A stretch of DNA of 42,322 nucleotides from an uncultured Halomicronema sp. (GCA_937899725.1 CALCCA010000105.1:1-42322); one strand, 5' to 3'; shown: positions 9,239 to 16,974, counted from the stretch's first letter. The notes: generated by a model from the letters alone, not told the origin. A program made the numbers and translations.

Positions 9239-9393
9239 ATGGCATCTACTTACAGCTGCCCACCGTCGAGTAGTCAACTTTGTGCCTCAGGTTGTTCTCG
9301 CTCAGGCAACTTTTGTCAGGTCACCGATCGCAATTCGGGAAACTGTGACATTGCCAAGATTGCCTCGGGAGTCCGCTCTCTGAGAAGGGGATA

Positions 9394-9861
9394 TCAGGCA
9401 CTGGGAACATCAATGCTGCTGCTCAGGTCGCCGCGCTCAGCAATAAATTTTAGTAGGAGGGCCTGGTGGGGCTGGCCGAGGGGACGCACTTGATTGGCCC
9501 GAGCCGAAAATCGCTCGCCCCGACGAATTTCGTCCACAGTCCACAGTCCCAGATCCCAGCCTTCATTGAGTTCCAGCTGCTCGGGGGGAACCGTTAACTC
9601 GCCGTAAAACACGTGACGCACAATGTGCTCGTTGCGCCATTCGGTAAACCGCGACAGGGCCGGGGGCGTGTAGTTGATTTCTTCCTGCAGCTCGCGCCAG
9701 ATGCCCGCTTCCGGCGTTTCGCCAGGCTCAATGTGGCCACCAAAAAAAGCCCAGCAGCCTGGATACAAGATGGTCGGGATATCATCGCGCAGCTGTAGCA
9801 AAAACTGCCCCTGACGCATCAAGAGGGCGATCGCCACATGGATTTCTGGGCGGTTGGTCAT
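9394..9861 (-). CDS. NUDIX hydrolase
   Basis: The 155-residue protein carries the NUDIX box GHIEPGE-x7-RELQEEINY with every catalytic Glu present; the usual Gly near the end of the box is Asn. It starts at the ATG at 9861 (MTNRPEIHVAIALLMRQGQF). The upstream in-frame codons to 10038 look non-coding. NUDIX enzymes cleave nucleoside diphosphates linked to another moiety, with Mg2+; the aromatic YPGCWAFFGGHIEPGE block fits (d)NTP or sugar-nucleotide-type members. Substrate not determinable. It is divergent from the diguanylate cyclase gene. Confidence 0.88.
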   Translation of the reverse strand: MTNRPEIHVAIALLMRQGQFLLQLRDDIPTILYPGCWAFFGGHIEPGETPEAGIWRELQEEINYTPPALSRFTEWRNEHIVRHVFYGELTVPPEQLELNEGWDLGLWTVDEIRRGERFSARANQVRPLGQPHQALLLKFIAERGDLSSSIDVPSA

Positions 9862-10057
9862 GTCCTTTTTCCCTAGCCTGCCCCGTATCTTAAACGCTGG
9901 CCAGAGATTTAGCTGCCCCCTGCAAGGGCTGGTTGTGCCCCCGCAGTAATTTTTTCTGGTCAGCGTTCGGGAGCAACCTATTGACAGCGCACCAGAGTGT
10001 TGGATAAAAAGAGGCCCAGCTTTCCTAAGCCGTTCCAATCACCCGTTCACATCGATT

Positions 10058-10942
10058 ATGAAGCAGCCGCGCCGCTCAATTCCCCAGTTTCTTCGCCAGC
10101 AGTCTGATTGGCAGCTGGGGTTGGGCAGTGCTTTGATGTTGGGCGTGATTTGGGGCGTTGATTATTTGCTCAACGTTGACCTGGGGCTCTCGATTCTTTA
10201 TGTGTTGCCCATTGCCGCGATCACTTGGTACCTGAAGCCGAAACTCGGCTACGGAGCCAGTTTGCTGAGTGCAGTGCTCTGGTTTGTCGCAGAAATCCAT
10301 CGAGTTTTAACCTCTGATATGGTGCCGTTTTTAGTGTGGAATGCGGCGGTCAGGCTGGCTTTTTTTGGGCTGGTGGTGACGCTGCTGGCGGAGCTAAAAG
10401 CCGCCTATCGACAGGAGCAACGATTAGCCAATACGGATTTTTTGACGACGTTGCTCAATCGCCGCGCCTTTACCGAAATGCTGGAGCAGGAAATTCAGCG
10501 ATCGCAGCGGTATGAGCTGCCCTTTACGCTGGCTTATCTCGATGTCGATAACTTTAAGCAGGTCAACGATCGCTTGGGCCATGCGGCAGGCGATCGCTTG
10601 CTCAAGGACGTGGCGGTGGTGCTCAGACAACAGCTGCGAACTACCGACTTTCAGGCTCGATTAGGTGGTGACGAATTTGCCATGCTCTTGCCCCAGACCG
10701 AGCAGCCGCAGGCCACCATCGTGCTGCAACGAGTGTTTGCCGTGCTGTCACAGCTGCACAGCGACCAAGCGAGCATTGGCTTCAGCATTGGCGCGGTGAC
10801 GTTTGCCTCGATGCCCGATGACGCCAGTCATGCCCTCTCGATGGCCGATCAGGTGATGTATTCAGCCAAAGGACAAGGCAAGAATCAGTTTGTGCAAGCA
10901 GCTTTTGAACAGCTTCCCAGTCGGGAGCCGGGAGCCAACTAA
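10058..10942 (+). CDS. Membrane-anchored diguanylate cyclase (GGDEF)
   Basis: The 294 residues comprise a membrane region with about four hydrophobic helices (residues 19-112), a short charged connector, and a GGDEF domain (about 123-285). The active-site loop RLGGDEFAML (GGDEF at 203-207) is intact, as are the Mg2+-binding LDVDNFKQVND and LGHAAGDRLL blocks. RTTD (194-197) lies five residues before GGDEF and is a canonical allosteric I-site, so product inhibition is expected. It should synthesise cyclic di-GMP from two GTP in response to a membrane or extracytoplasmic signal. There is no EAL domain and no known partner next to it. Confidence 0.92.
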   Translation: MKQPRRSIPQFLRQQSDWQLGLGSALMLGVIWGVDYLLNVDLGLSILYVLPIAAITWYLKPKLGYGASLLSAVLWFVAEIHRVLTSDMVPFLVWNAAVRLAFFGLVVTLLAELKAAYRQEQRLANTDFLTTLLNRRAFTEMLEQEIQRSQRYELPFTLAYLDVDNFKQVNDRLGHAAGDRLLKDVAVVLRQQLRTTDFQARLGGDEFAMLLPQTEQPQATIVLQRVFAVLSQLHSDQASIGFSIGAVTFASMPDDASHALSMADQVMYSAKGQGKNQFVQAAFEQLPSREPGAN

Positions 10943-11052
10943 GGGATCGGCGAAAAGCTTAAGTCCCGTCAGGCAACGTCAATGAGTAGGAGGGTTGGGG
11001 GTTAGCGAGGGGGAATTTGGCACAAGGTGGCAGGCGATGAATTTGCCAGCCC

Positions 11053-11784
11053 CTAACCATGAATGCCGCACTCGGTTTTAGCCGAGCCTCGCCACCGACC
11101 GGCTCGCTCCGACTCGCCATTTTGAACTTGGGTTGTCAGCGGCTCATCGCCAATGCTGGTATAGCCCTGATCATGCAGCGGATTGTAGACCACGTTGTGC
11201 TGGTAGACGTAGTTCCACAGATCCTTGCGCGTCCAATTGGCGAGGGGATTGACCTTGAGCCGCCCATCGACGTCGAGCTCCAAAATGGGCATGGCCTGAC
11301 GGGTGGCTGACTGATCGCGCCGCCGACCCGAGACCCAGGCGGTGACCTCGATATCGGCCAGGGCGCGCTGCAATGGTTCCACCTTGGTGAGATAGTGAAA
11401 CTGATCGATGTCGCGGTGCCACAGTTCATCGCCGTAGCGAGTCGCAAAGCTCTCGCGGCTGCTGACGCCAATGGCACGGTAGACCTGCAAATCAAGCTGG
11501 TAGCGCTCGTGAGCGCGGTCAACGGTGGCCAACGTTTCGGGAAAATGATGGAACGTATCGAGAAAGATCACCGGCACCGGGCGCTTAGGGGTCAGCTCTT
11601 GATAGAGCATGTGAATAGTGACCGGAATGCTGAAGGCACTCGTTTGGGCTAACCCATGCGGAAAGGTTTGGAGCGCCCACCGCAAAATATCTTGGGGAGT
11701 CGCCGTCTCGAACTCTCGGTTGAGCTGATCGAGATCGAGGTCAGCGGGGGCGATTTGGGCTGGGGGTGTCATGCACTGAACCAT
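11053..11784 (-). CDS. cysH: Phosphoadenylyl-sulfate (PAPS) reductase
   Basis: The 243-residue protein shows the PP-loop-type HGLAQTSAFSIPVTIHML region, VIFLDTFHHFPET, WVSGRRRDQSATR, KVNPLANWTRKDLWNYV and the C-terminal catalytic ECGIHG with the nucleophilic Cys. The paired cysteines that hold the [4Fe-4S] cluster of APS reductases are missing: the position before KVEPL reads FHYLT. The thioredoxin-dependent PAPS-specific type is therefore expected, giving sulfite for assimilatory sulfate reduction. ATGs at 11784 and 11772 are both possible starts. It is divergent from the glutaredoxin-like gene, about 260 bp away. Confidence 0.93.
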   Translation of the reverse strand: MVQCMTPPAQIAPADLDLDQLNREFETATPQDILRWALQTFPHGLAQTSAFSIPVTIHMLYQELTPKRPVPVIFLDTFHHFPETLATVDRAHERYQLDLQVYRAIGVSSRESFATRYGDELWHRDIDQFHYLTKVEPLQRALADIEVTAWVSGRRRDQSATRQAMPILELDVDGRLKVNPLANWTRKDLWNYVYQHNVVYNPLHDQGYTSIGDEPLTTQVQNGESERAGRWRGSAKTECGIHG

Positions 11785-12042
11785 AAGTTCATTACCTGTG
11801 TTGCGTGTTTACAGTGCCACATTCAGTTATACACCGATTAATTCATTCAATCACACATAATCCGGTGGGGATTTGGGGATTACCCCTCTAGCAGCGGGCG
11901 GAAACCCTCCTGATAATCCGGCCCCAGTCATGACCTTCCTGGCTGGGTCAAGGTTGGCGCGATCGCCCTCCCCTCGCGATCGCGCGCGATAGTAAAGTAA
12001 AGGTCAATCGCATCCATTCCTCGTCAATTTCGGAGTATCGCT

Positions 12043-12327
12043 TTGAAATTAGTGCTGTATAGCAAACCGGGCTGTCATCTCTGTGCCGGTTTGCAAGAAA
12101 AATTAGAGGCCTTATCTCACCTCGACTTCACGCTAGAAGTCCGCGACATCACCACCCGTGACGACTGGTTTAGCCGCTATCAGTACGAAATTCCGGTGCT
12201 GTGCCGCGTGGTGGAAACCGCTGCGGGAGCACAAGAGACGGCTCTGCCGCGCCAGTCGCCCCGCGCCTCGATCGCGCGCGTCGAGAAAATGTTACAGACC
12301 TATTTAGAGCCGGATACGGCAAAATAA
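12043..12327 (+). CDS. Glutaredoxin-like (DUF836) thiol-redox protein
   Basis: The 94-residue protein begins at TTG (12043), with CGGAG about seven nt upstream; no in-frame ATG fits the fold. MKLVLYSKPGCHLCAGLQEKL gives the thioredoxin-fold strand and a CHLC (Cys11, Cys14) dithiol centre. EIPVLCRV contains the cis-Pro. The compact length is normal for this glutaredoxin-like family. It probably reduces disulfides or glutathionylated targets in the cytoplasm. It precedes murE by about 30 bp and is probably co-transcribed with it. Confidence 0.85.
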   Translation: MKLVLYSKPGCHLCAGLQEKLEALSHLDFTLEVRDITTRDDWFSRYQYEIPVLCRVVETAAGAQETALPRQSPRASIARVEKMLQTYLEPDTAK

Positions 12328-12358
12328 GCGAAATCCAATTTTGTGAGAGGTGGCGGAC

Positions 12359-13870
12359 ATGGATTTGCAGAGCTTGCTAACGCAGATGAGTCAAGCCGGG
12401 GTGACGCCCGCAATCGCCCTGCCGACTCATGCCGCTTTATCGCAACCGGTGAAACGGCTCTGCACGAACTCTCAAGCCTGCCAGCCCGGTGATCTGTTTA
12501 TCGGCATGCCCGGTACGCGGGTGGATGGCGGCGAGTTTTGGCCTGGCTCGATCGCAGCGGGGGCGATCGCCGCCTTGGTCTCGCCTCAGGCTTACCAAAA
12601 CCGCCCGCCTGAGCAGCATCACCCCGAGGCGCTGGTGCTGCCGTTCGACGATATGGCGATCGCCTGTGCTGAGGCGGCCACCGGATTTTATGACACGCCG
12701 GGGCAGGCCATGCAGCTGGTCGGCGTCACCGGCACCAATGGCAAAACCACTACGACACACCTAATCGAAGCGCTGCTCCAGCAGGCCGATCAGCCTACCG
12801 GTCTGTTGGGCACGCTCTACGCGCGCTGGCCCGGCTACGAAACCGTTGCCGTGCATACCACGCCCTTTGCCGTCGATTTGCAGGCCGATTTGGCCGCTGC
12901 GCGCGAGGCGGGCTGTCGCTCGCTGGTAATGGAGGTCAGCTCCCACGCGCTGGCGCAAAAGCGGGTTTGGGGCTGTCCCTTTGCAGTGAGCGTATTCACC
13001 AACCTCACCCAAGATCATTTGGATTTTCATGAGACGATGGCGGCCTATTTTGAGGCCAAGGCGCTGCTGTTTAACGACGACTATCTGCAGGGCCGCGCCG
13101 TCATCAACCAAGACGATGACTATGGTCAGAGGCTATTAGAGCGAGTCGGACAAAAAGGCTGGAGCTACAGCGTCGAAAATACCACCGCCGACCTCTACAC
13201 GTCGGAGCTAATCTACGGGGCCAGCGGCGTCAGCGGTCAGCTGCACACGCCCCAGGGCAGCGCCTCGTTTTCGCTGCCGCTGGTGGGTCAGTTCAACCTG
13301 TCGAATATGCTGGCAGCGGTGGGGGCAGCACTGCATTTGGGCGTCACGCTCGATCAGGTGACGGCCTGCTTGCCCCAGTTTGGCGGCGTGCCCGGTCGCA
13401 TGGAGCGGGTGGTGGTGAGTCCGGAGCAAGCGGTGAGTGTGATTGTGGACTACGCCCACACGCCCGACAGTCTGCAAAATGCTCTGACGGCAGCGCGGCC
13501 CTTTGTTACGGGACGGCTGATTTGCGTATTTGGCTGCGGCGGCGATCGCGATCGCACCAAGCGCCCCAAAATGGGCAAAATCGCTTACGACCTGGCCGAC
13601 ATCGCGATCGCCACGTCCGACAATCCTCGCACCGAAGACCCCCAGCGAATTTTGGCCGATGTGGTGGCGGGCATTCCCGTCACGCTGCCAGCGGAGCAGG
13701 TAGTCTGCGATCGCGCAGAGGCCATCCGCGTGGCGATCGCCCAGGCAGCACCCGGCGATTGTGTGCTCATCGCCGGTAAAGGCCACGAAGATTATCAAAT
13801 TCTCGGCACCGAAAAGATTCACTTCGACGATCGCGAACAGGCCCGCGAGGCCCTAGCCAACTGCCTCTAG
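12359..13870 (+). CDS. murE: UDP-MurNAc-L-Ala-D-Glu:meso-diaminopimelate ligase
   Basis: The 503-residue Mur ligase has an N-terminal UDP-binding domain, the central ATP loop GVTGTNGKTTTTHL, LVMEVSSHALAQKRV, TNLTQDHLDFH and the C-terminal domain with VDYAHTPDSLQNAL and VFGCGGDRDRTKRPKMG. TSDNPRTEDP contains the DNPR signature selecting meso-diaminopimelate over lysine, and GKGHEDYQI closes the active site. It adds the third residue of the peptidoglycan stem peptide. I chose the ATG at 12359, spaced correctly from GAGAGG; the GTG at 12350 overlaps that site. The stop is TAG, showing TAG is a normal stop here. Confidence 0.95.
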   Translation: MDLQSLLTQMSQAGVTPAIALPTHAALSQPVKRLCTNSQACQPGDLFIGMPGTRVDGGEFWPGSIAAGAIAALVSPQAYQNRPPEQHHPEALVLPFDDMAIACAEAATGFYDTPGQAMQLVGVTGTNGKTTTTHLIEALLQQADQPTGLLGTLYARWPGYETVAVHTTPFAVDLQADLAAAREAGCRSLVMEVSSHALAQKRVWGCPFAVSVFTNLTQDHLDFHETMAAYFEAKALLFNDDYLQGRAVINQDDDYGQRLLERVGQKGWSYSVENTTADLYTSELIYGASGVSGQLHTPQGSASFSLPLVGQFNLSNMLAAVGAALHLGVTLDQVTACLPQFGGVPGRMERVVVSPEQAVSVIVDYAHTPDSLQNALTAARPFVTGRLICVFGCGGDRDRTKRPKMGKIAYDLADIAIATSDNPRTEDPQRILADVVAGIPVTLPAEQVVCDRAEAIRVAIAQAAPGDCVLIAGKGHEDYQILGTEKIHFDDREQAREALANCL

Positions 13871-13937
13871 CAATCTCAGGATCGGTCAACCTGCCGTCCA
13901 AAGCGCCCTCCCGTTAACTTCTACTGGGTATCTCCCC

Positions 13938-14435
13938 ATGGCTAAAGCGCCCCCTGCTATTCTTAAATCCGTTTCCGTCAGCCTGCCCTTTGGCATCGGC
14001 TCGGCCTCGTGGGAAGCCGACCCCACGGAGCAAAATGCCGCCTGGGAACTGTACGTCGAACTGGTAACCCGAGTCGCGGTGCAGTCTTTGAGCGCCGAGC
14101 ATGGCACTGTGCGCGAAGCGATGAACTCGCTCTACAGCTTGTTTGGCTCGACTCGTGAAATTTTGCGGAAGGCGGGACCAAAGGTGGGTGCGGCCTCTAA
14201 TTCGGTGGGGGGCATTGCGATCGCGGTCCTTAACCGGGGGCTACGGCCTTTTTTGTCGAAGTGGCATCCGTTGTTGCAGGCTTGGGAGGCGAAGCGGGCG
14301 ATCGAGGTGAGCCCGCAAGCGCATGAAAAAGCCTGGGAGCAAGAGCCGATTTTGCGTCGCGACTTGGAAGCGCTGCGCGCTGATTTGGCGGCTTATTCGG
14401 AAGCGCTGGCCAAGATCTCTGGCGTTGAAGATTGA
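13938..14435 (+). CDS. Conserved hypothetical protein (165 aa) with RPFLxxWHPLL motif
   Basis: A mainly helical, soluble-looking protein. Distinct blocks are AAWELYVELVTRVAVQ, SLYSLFGSTREILRKAGP, AIAVLNRGLRPFLSKWHPLL and a C-terminal helix of ALRADLAAYSEALAKISG. I recall similar proteins in varied bacteria, including actinomycetes, with the same WELYVELVTR and RPFLxxWHP blocks, but I know no function. The start ATG follows a short gap after murE, and the stop TGA overlaps the next gene's TTG start. It therefore heads a likely operon with the two small downstream genes. Confidence 0.75.
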   Translation: MAKAPPAILKSVSVSLPFGIGSASWEADPTEQNAAWELYVELVTRVAVQSLSAEHGTVREAMNSLYSLFGSTREILRKAGPKVGAASNSVGGIAIAVLNRGLRPFLSKWHPLLQAWEAKRAIEVSPQAHEKAWEQEPILRRDLEALRADLAAYSEALAKISGVED

Positions 14436-14686
14436 AGACAACTCCCTATTTTAAACAGAAGTTGCTGGAGCGACCAGAAATCAAACGAGAGTGGTGCGAT
14501 CGCGTCGTTGCAGCGCCGATTAAACGCACTCAACAAGCCAACGGGCGGCTGAGTATCTGGGGCCAGATTCCAGAATTTGGCGATCGCGTGCTTCGAGTCA
14601 TTATCTTGGAAGATGGAGAGACGCTACACAATGCGTACTTTGACCGCAACTTCGGATCCCGATTACGTAGAGGTCTAGAACCGTGA
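14432..14686 (+). CDS. Small protein (84 aa), DUF4258-like, partner of DUF2283 gene
   Basis: It starts at TTG (14432), overlapping the previous stop by four bases, and ends in TGA overlapping the next gene's GTG by four bases, so all three are translationally coupled. MKTTPYFKQKLLERPEIKRE is followed by WCDRVVAAPIKRTQQANGR, IWGQIPEFGDRVLRVIILED and a terminal HNAYFDRNF. This resembles small DUF4258-type proteins (compact beta-sheet folds, some RelE/BrnT-like) commonly encoded just before DUF2283 proteins. A toxin-like role is inference only. Confidence 0.7.
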   Translation: MKTTPYFKQKLLERPEIKREWCDRVVAAPIKRTQQANGRLSIWGQIPEFGDRVLRVIILEDGETLHNAYFDRNFGSRLRRGLEP

Positions 14687-14898
14687 AAGTTCGATATTTT
14701 TCAGAAACGGACACGCTGTCGATTCGGCTGAATGACCGCCCCAGTCTCGAATCAGCAGAAATTGCAACCGATGTTGTGGTTGATTTTGATGCCATGGGCG
14801 GCGTGGTGGGCCTGGAAATTGACCTGGCTTCCTCTAAAGTTGATCTCCAAAATTTGGACTTGCAAGGATTGCTAATTCCAGAGTCTGTTTCAAAATAA
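14683..14898 (+). CDS. DUF2283 family protein (71 aa)
   Basis: MKVRYFSETDTLSIRLNDRP, then TDVVVDFDAMGGVVGLEIDLAS: this is the standard DUF2283 (YuzE-like) sequence, with a conserved D-T-L in the first strand pair and VDFDxxGxVVGLEI in the second. The length is typical. GTG is the start, overlapping the upstream TGA by four bases. Such proteins are widespread as second genes of small two-gene units with a DUF4258-like partner and are suspected antitoxins, though this is not proven. Confidence 0.88.
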   Translation: MKVRYFSETDTLSIRLNDRPSLESAEIATDVVVDFDAMGGVVGLEIDLASSKVDLQNLDLQGLLIPESVSK

Positions 14899-14899
14899 T

Positions 14900-14927
14900 C
14901 ATCAGCGCCCCAGATAGAAGGCTGATG
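14900..14927 (+). promoter_or_regulatory. Inverted repeat covering the transposase start codon
   Basis: CATCAGC (14900-14906) is perfectly complementary to GCTGATG (14921-14927), which contains the ATG start at 14925. The likely ribosome-binding purines (AGAAGG) lie in or next to the loop. In mRNA this hairpin would hide the first start codon; a second ATG at 14931 lies just outside. Restricting translation this way is common for transposases; here it is inferred from sequence alone. Confidence 0.45.
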
Positions 14928-15695
14928 CTGATGAGACCGCAACGTGAACTCACGCCAGGCTACTGCTATCACGTCACCACTCGATGTAATAACCGAGAAT
15001 TTCGGCTGACGCGCTTTGAATGTCGAGAACTCTTGCTATCCGCAATTAAGCAGTGTCGTCAGAAATTTAGCTTAACGATGTACGGCCTCTGCATCATGAG
15101 CAATCACGTACACTACTTGCTTAAACCCAACAAGGCTACAGACCTACCCAAAATCATGCACTGGCTCAACTGGTATACCGCCATGAGCTTTAATCGCCTG
15201 CTGCACCGCACCGGCCACTTTTGGGAAAAGCGATACCACAGTACCGGCTTTCCGATGACCGACCATCGGCGCGCCCTCAACACGTTGCGCTACATTCATG
15301 CCAATCCTCAAGCTGCCAACATGCAGCGGGGGTGGTTCTACGATTTCAGCAATTACGGCACTTACGACCGCCTCACTGACGATGGCATTACCCAATGGCA
15401 TCCAGCGTTTCTCGCTTTGGGCGCAACCTTAGACCTGTGCGTTAAGGCGTATCGTCAGCTGTGCAAAAGATATCAGCCGCAGTCCAAGCCCAAGCGCCAG
15501 AGCCATTGGGGCAACCAAAAACTTGCTGGCTTACGGCTCAAGATGAAAGTCAAGCAGGTTAGCCCAGGACAAAAGAGTCTCTGGCAAACCTGGAACGCAC
15601 CTTTGGATGACGTTGAAGCCGTGGCCAAAAAGTTTGTATTAGCCAATTGCCTGAACCCCGAAATTGCGGCCCTGCAATTTGCGGACACGACCTGA
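14925..15695 (+). CDS. REP-associated tyrosine transposase (RAYT, Y1_Tnp/IS200-like)
   Basis: The 256-residue protein has the Y1 transposase core. GYCYHVTTRCNNREFRL, the HUH metal site in IMSNHVHYLL (His-Val-His), WLNWYTAMSFNRLLHRTGHFWEKRYHS with the likely nucleophilic Tyr in WYTAMSFN, and ALNTLRYIHANPQAA are all present. The sequence after HANP is longer than in IS200 TnpA, as usual for RAYTs. These single-copy enzymes nick and join single-stranded REP hairpins and are usually domesticated rather than part of a full insertion sequence. I see no IS ends flanking it. Start ATG at 14925 or 14931. Confidence 0.9.
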   Translation: MLMRPQRELTPGYCYHVTTRCNNREFRLTRFECRELLLSAIKQCRQKFSLTMYGLCIMSNHVHYLLKPNKATDLPKIMHWLNWYTAMSFNRLLHRTGHFWEKRYHSTGFPMTDHRRALNTLRYIHANPQAANMQRGWFYDFSNYGTYDRLTDDGITQWHPAFLALGATLDLCVKAYRQLCKRYQPQSKPKRQSHWGNQKLAGLRLKMKVKQVSPGQKSLWQTWNAPLDDVEAVAKKFVLANCLNPEIAALQFADTT

Positions 15696-15783
15696 CCGAC
15701 GGTGCCAGGTAACAGATCGCCGAAACACCTAAAAACCCGTGCAGAGGCAGTCGGCAATAATTCTTGAAACCAGGCTGAAGCGC

Positions 15784-16833
15784 TTATTTGCTACAGTTTA
15801 CAAGTCTGGATGCGAGAGAAGAGACCCACACCACACCCCCCCCACCCACCACCTCCGGAAATTCTCCGCGAGGAGAAAATTTGGGGTCGGCTTTGAGTTC
15901 GCTGGTTTTGTAGTATCGACTGGCATCGGCAGGCTTCCAGCCCACGTCGATACAAAATTGATCCCATCTTTTGCCGGATGATGTCGGGCTGCCGTGTTTC
16001 TGCCAGATGGCTTTCTGTACGCTAAAGCCGAAGTGTCCCTTACTGTACTTTGTCCACAGGCTGTCAATCGTTTTCAGGTCAGCACATGGAAAGTTCTGCA
16101 GTTCGTCGGGGCTAAACCAGTCTCCTGATTCTTTGCCCACCGCCCGAATCATCACTTTGTAGGTTTCTTTATCCGCGTCTCGCCATTTGCCCTCTCTAAG
16201 TAAGTCTCGCAAACGCGTATAGTCAATGCCCTTCTCAGAGCTTAAGTCATCGGGTACTGCAGCTCTCGGCAGCGGTTTCTCAACTGCTGACTGCTGGGTT
16301 TTCAGTCGTTCAAGTTCTTGTCGCACAGCAGCGAGTTCTGCTGCCACATTCGTACTCGGCTTGGTCTCTGATGCCACTGTTTGAGTTTGAATGACCTCAG
16401 CTGTCCCCAACGCGTCATTAGGTCTTTGGCCCGTAATGCCCCAAATCAGCTGAACCGTCGGATCGGGGGTTTGCAGCCGATAATCAACCCAGTGAAAACC
16501 TTCTAAAAATATTGGCAAACTTGGTACTTTTGAGGTCGATGGCAGGAGTACGGGAACAACCGGCGATCCTTGGTTTACAAATGCTCGAATGTACGCACGC
16601 ATTTCTCGCTTTTGCCAAGGCCCCAATCCAGCTTTTCCAACAAATACAGCAACGCACTTGATCTGTCTAATTTGCTCTTCTAAAACCTCTTGCCAATCTA
16701 CTCCAGGACGCAACTCCCAAATATCGAGCCAAGGCCTGATATTGTTTTGCCGCAGCTGTTGCGCAATTTCGATGACGGCAGGCTTATCTTCGCTGTTGTG
16801 ACACAGAAAAACGTCAAACTGCTGCTCCGTCAT
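15784..16833 (-). CDS. TIR domain-GUN4 domain fusion protein
   Basis: The 349 residues split into three parts. TIR domain (about 4-135): FDVFLCHNSEDKPAVIEIA, then PWLDIWELRPGVDWQEVLEE with candidate catalytic Glu40 in WEL, and VAVFVGKAGLGPW. Linker (about 140-200) with a short coiled coil (AAELAAVRQELERLKTQ). GUN4 domain (204 to about 325): YTRLRDLLREGKWRDADKET, FPCADLKTIDSLWTKYSKG and HFGFSVQKAIW. Bacterial TIR domains cleave NAD+ or make cyclic ADP-ribose signals. GUN4 binds porphyrins and activates Mg-chelatase. The pairing suggests a porphyrin- or light-stress-triggered NADase or signalling enzyme, which is inference. The last 20 residues are glycine-rich and encoded by an 8-C run (15836-15843). 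Confidence 0.9.
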   Translation of the reverse strand: MTEQQFDVFLCHNSEDKPAVIEIAQQLRQNNIRPWLDIWELRPGVDWQEVLEEQIRQIKCVAVFVGKAGLGPWQKREMRAYIRAFVNQGSPVVPVLLPSTSKVPSLPIFLEGFHWVDYRLQTPDPTVQLIWGITGQRPNDALGTAEVIQTQTVASETKPSTNVAAELAAVRQELERLKTQQSAVEKPLPRAAVPDDLSSEKGIDYTRLRDLLREGKWRDADKETYKVMIRAVGKESGDWFSPDELQNFPCADLKTIDSLWTKYSKGHFGFSVQKAIWQKHGSPTSSGKRWDQFCIDVGWKPADASRYYKTSELKADPKFSPRGEFPEVVGGGGVVWVSSLASRLVNCSK

Positions 16834-16920
16834 CTGCTCAGCGCTCCATCAATTCCCTCCAGTCTACGCAAAAAGCTTGAATAATTCTCTGTGCTCAACG
16901 ACACCTCAATGAATTCAACC

Positions 16921-16955
16921 GTAGGGTGCGTTTGCTTGGCAGCAACGCACCCTAC
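16921..16955. repeat. REP-like palindrome with GTAG/CTAC ends
   Basis: GTAGGGTGCGTT (16921-16932) and AACGCACCCTAC (16944-16955) are exact inverse complements around an 11-base loop. The outermost four bases are GTAG/CTAC. A GTAG tetranucleotide beside the hairpin is the recognition feature of REP elements used by RAYT transposases in enterobacteria. The GTAGGGTGCGTT...AACGCACC core is familiar as a dispersed palindrome in many bacterial genomes. It lies between the TIR-GUN4 start and the stop of the upstream gene, and could also act as a terminator, though no T run follows. Confidence 0.7.
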
Positions 16956-16974
16956 GGCTGGCGTCGTTAGCGGA

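Larger units (their letters stand above)
8641..9393. other. Long spacer after tRNA-Ser, contains one terminator-like hairpin
   Basis: No frame here looks coding; the longest plus-strand frames (8903-9130 and 9224-9493) lack domains and sensible starts. Small self-complementary stretches occur near 8810 (GGTTTAAGCC and GAGAATCGTTCTC). A strong hairpin with a T run occurs at 9206-9238, listed separately, and may end a short untranslated transcript. Confidence 0.45.

Noticed and set aside
14900-15784. Full IS200/IS605 insertion sequence around the Y1 transposase
   Set aside because: No TnpB and no subterminal hairpin ends were found; the protein's longer C-terminal part fits a solitary RAYT.
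16921-16955. Intrinsic terminator reading of the GTAG palindrome
   Set aside because: No T run follows on either strand; a REP-like element explains the GTAG ends better.
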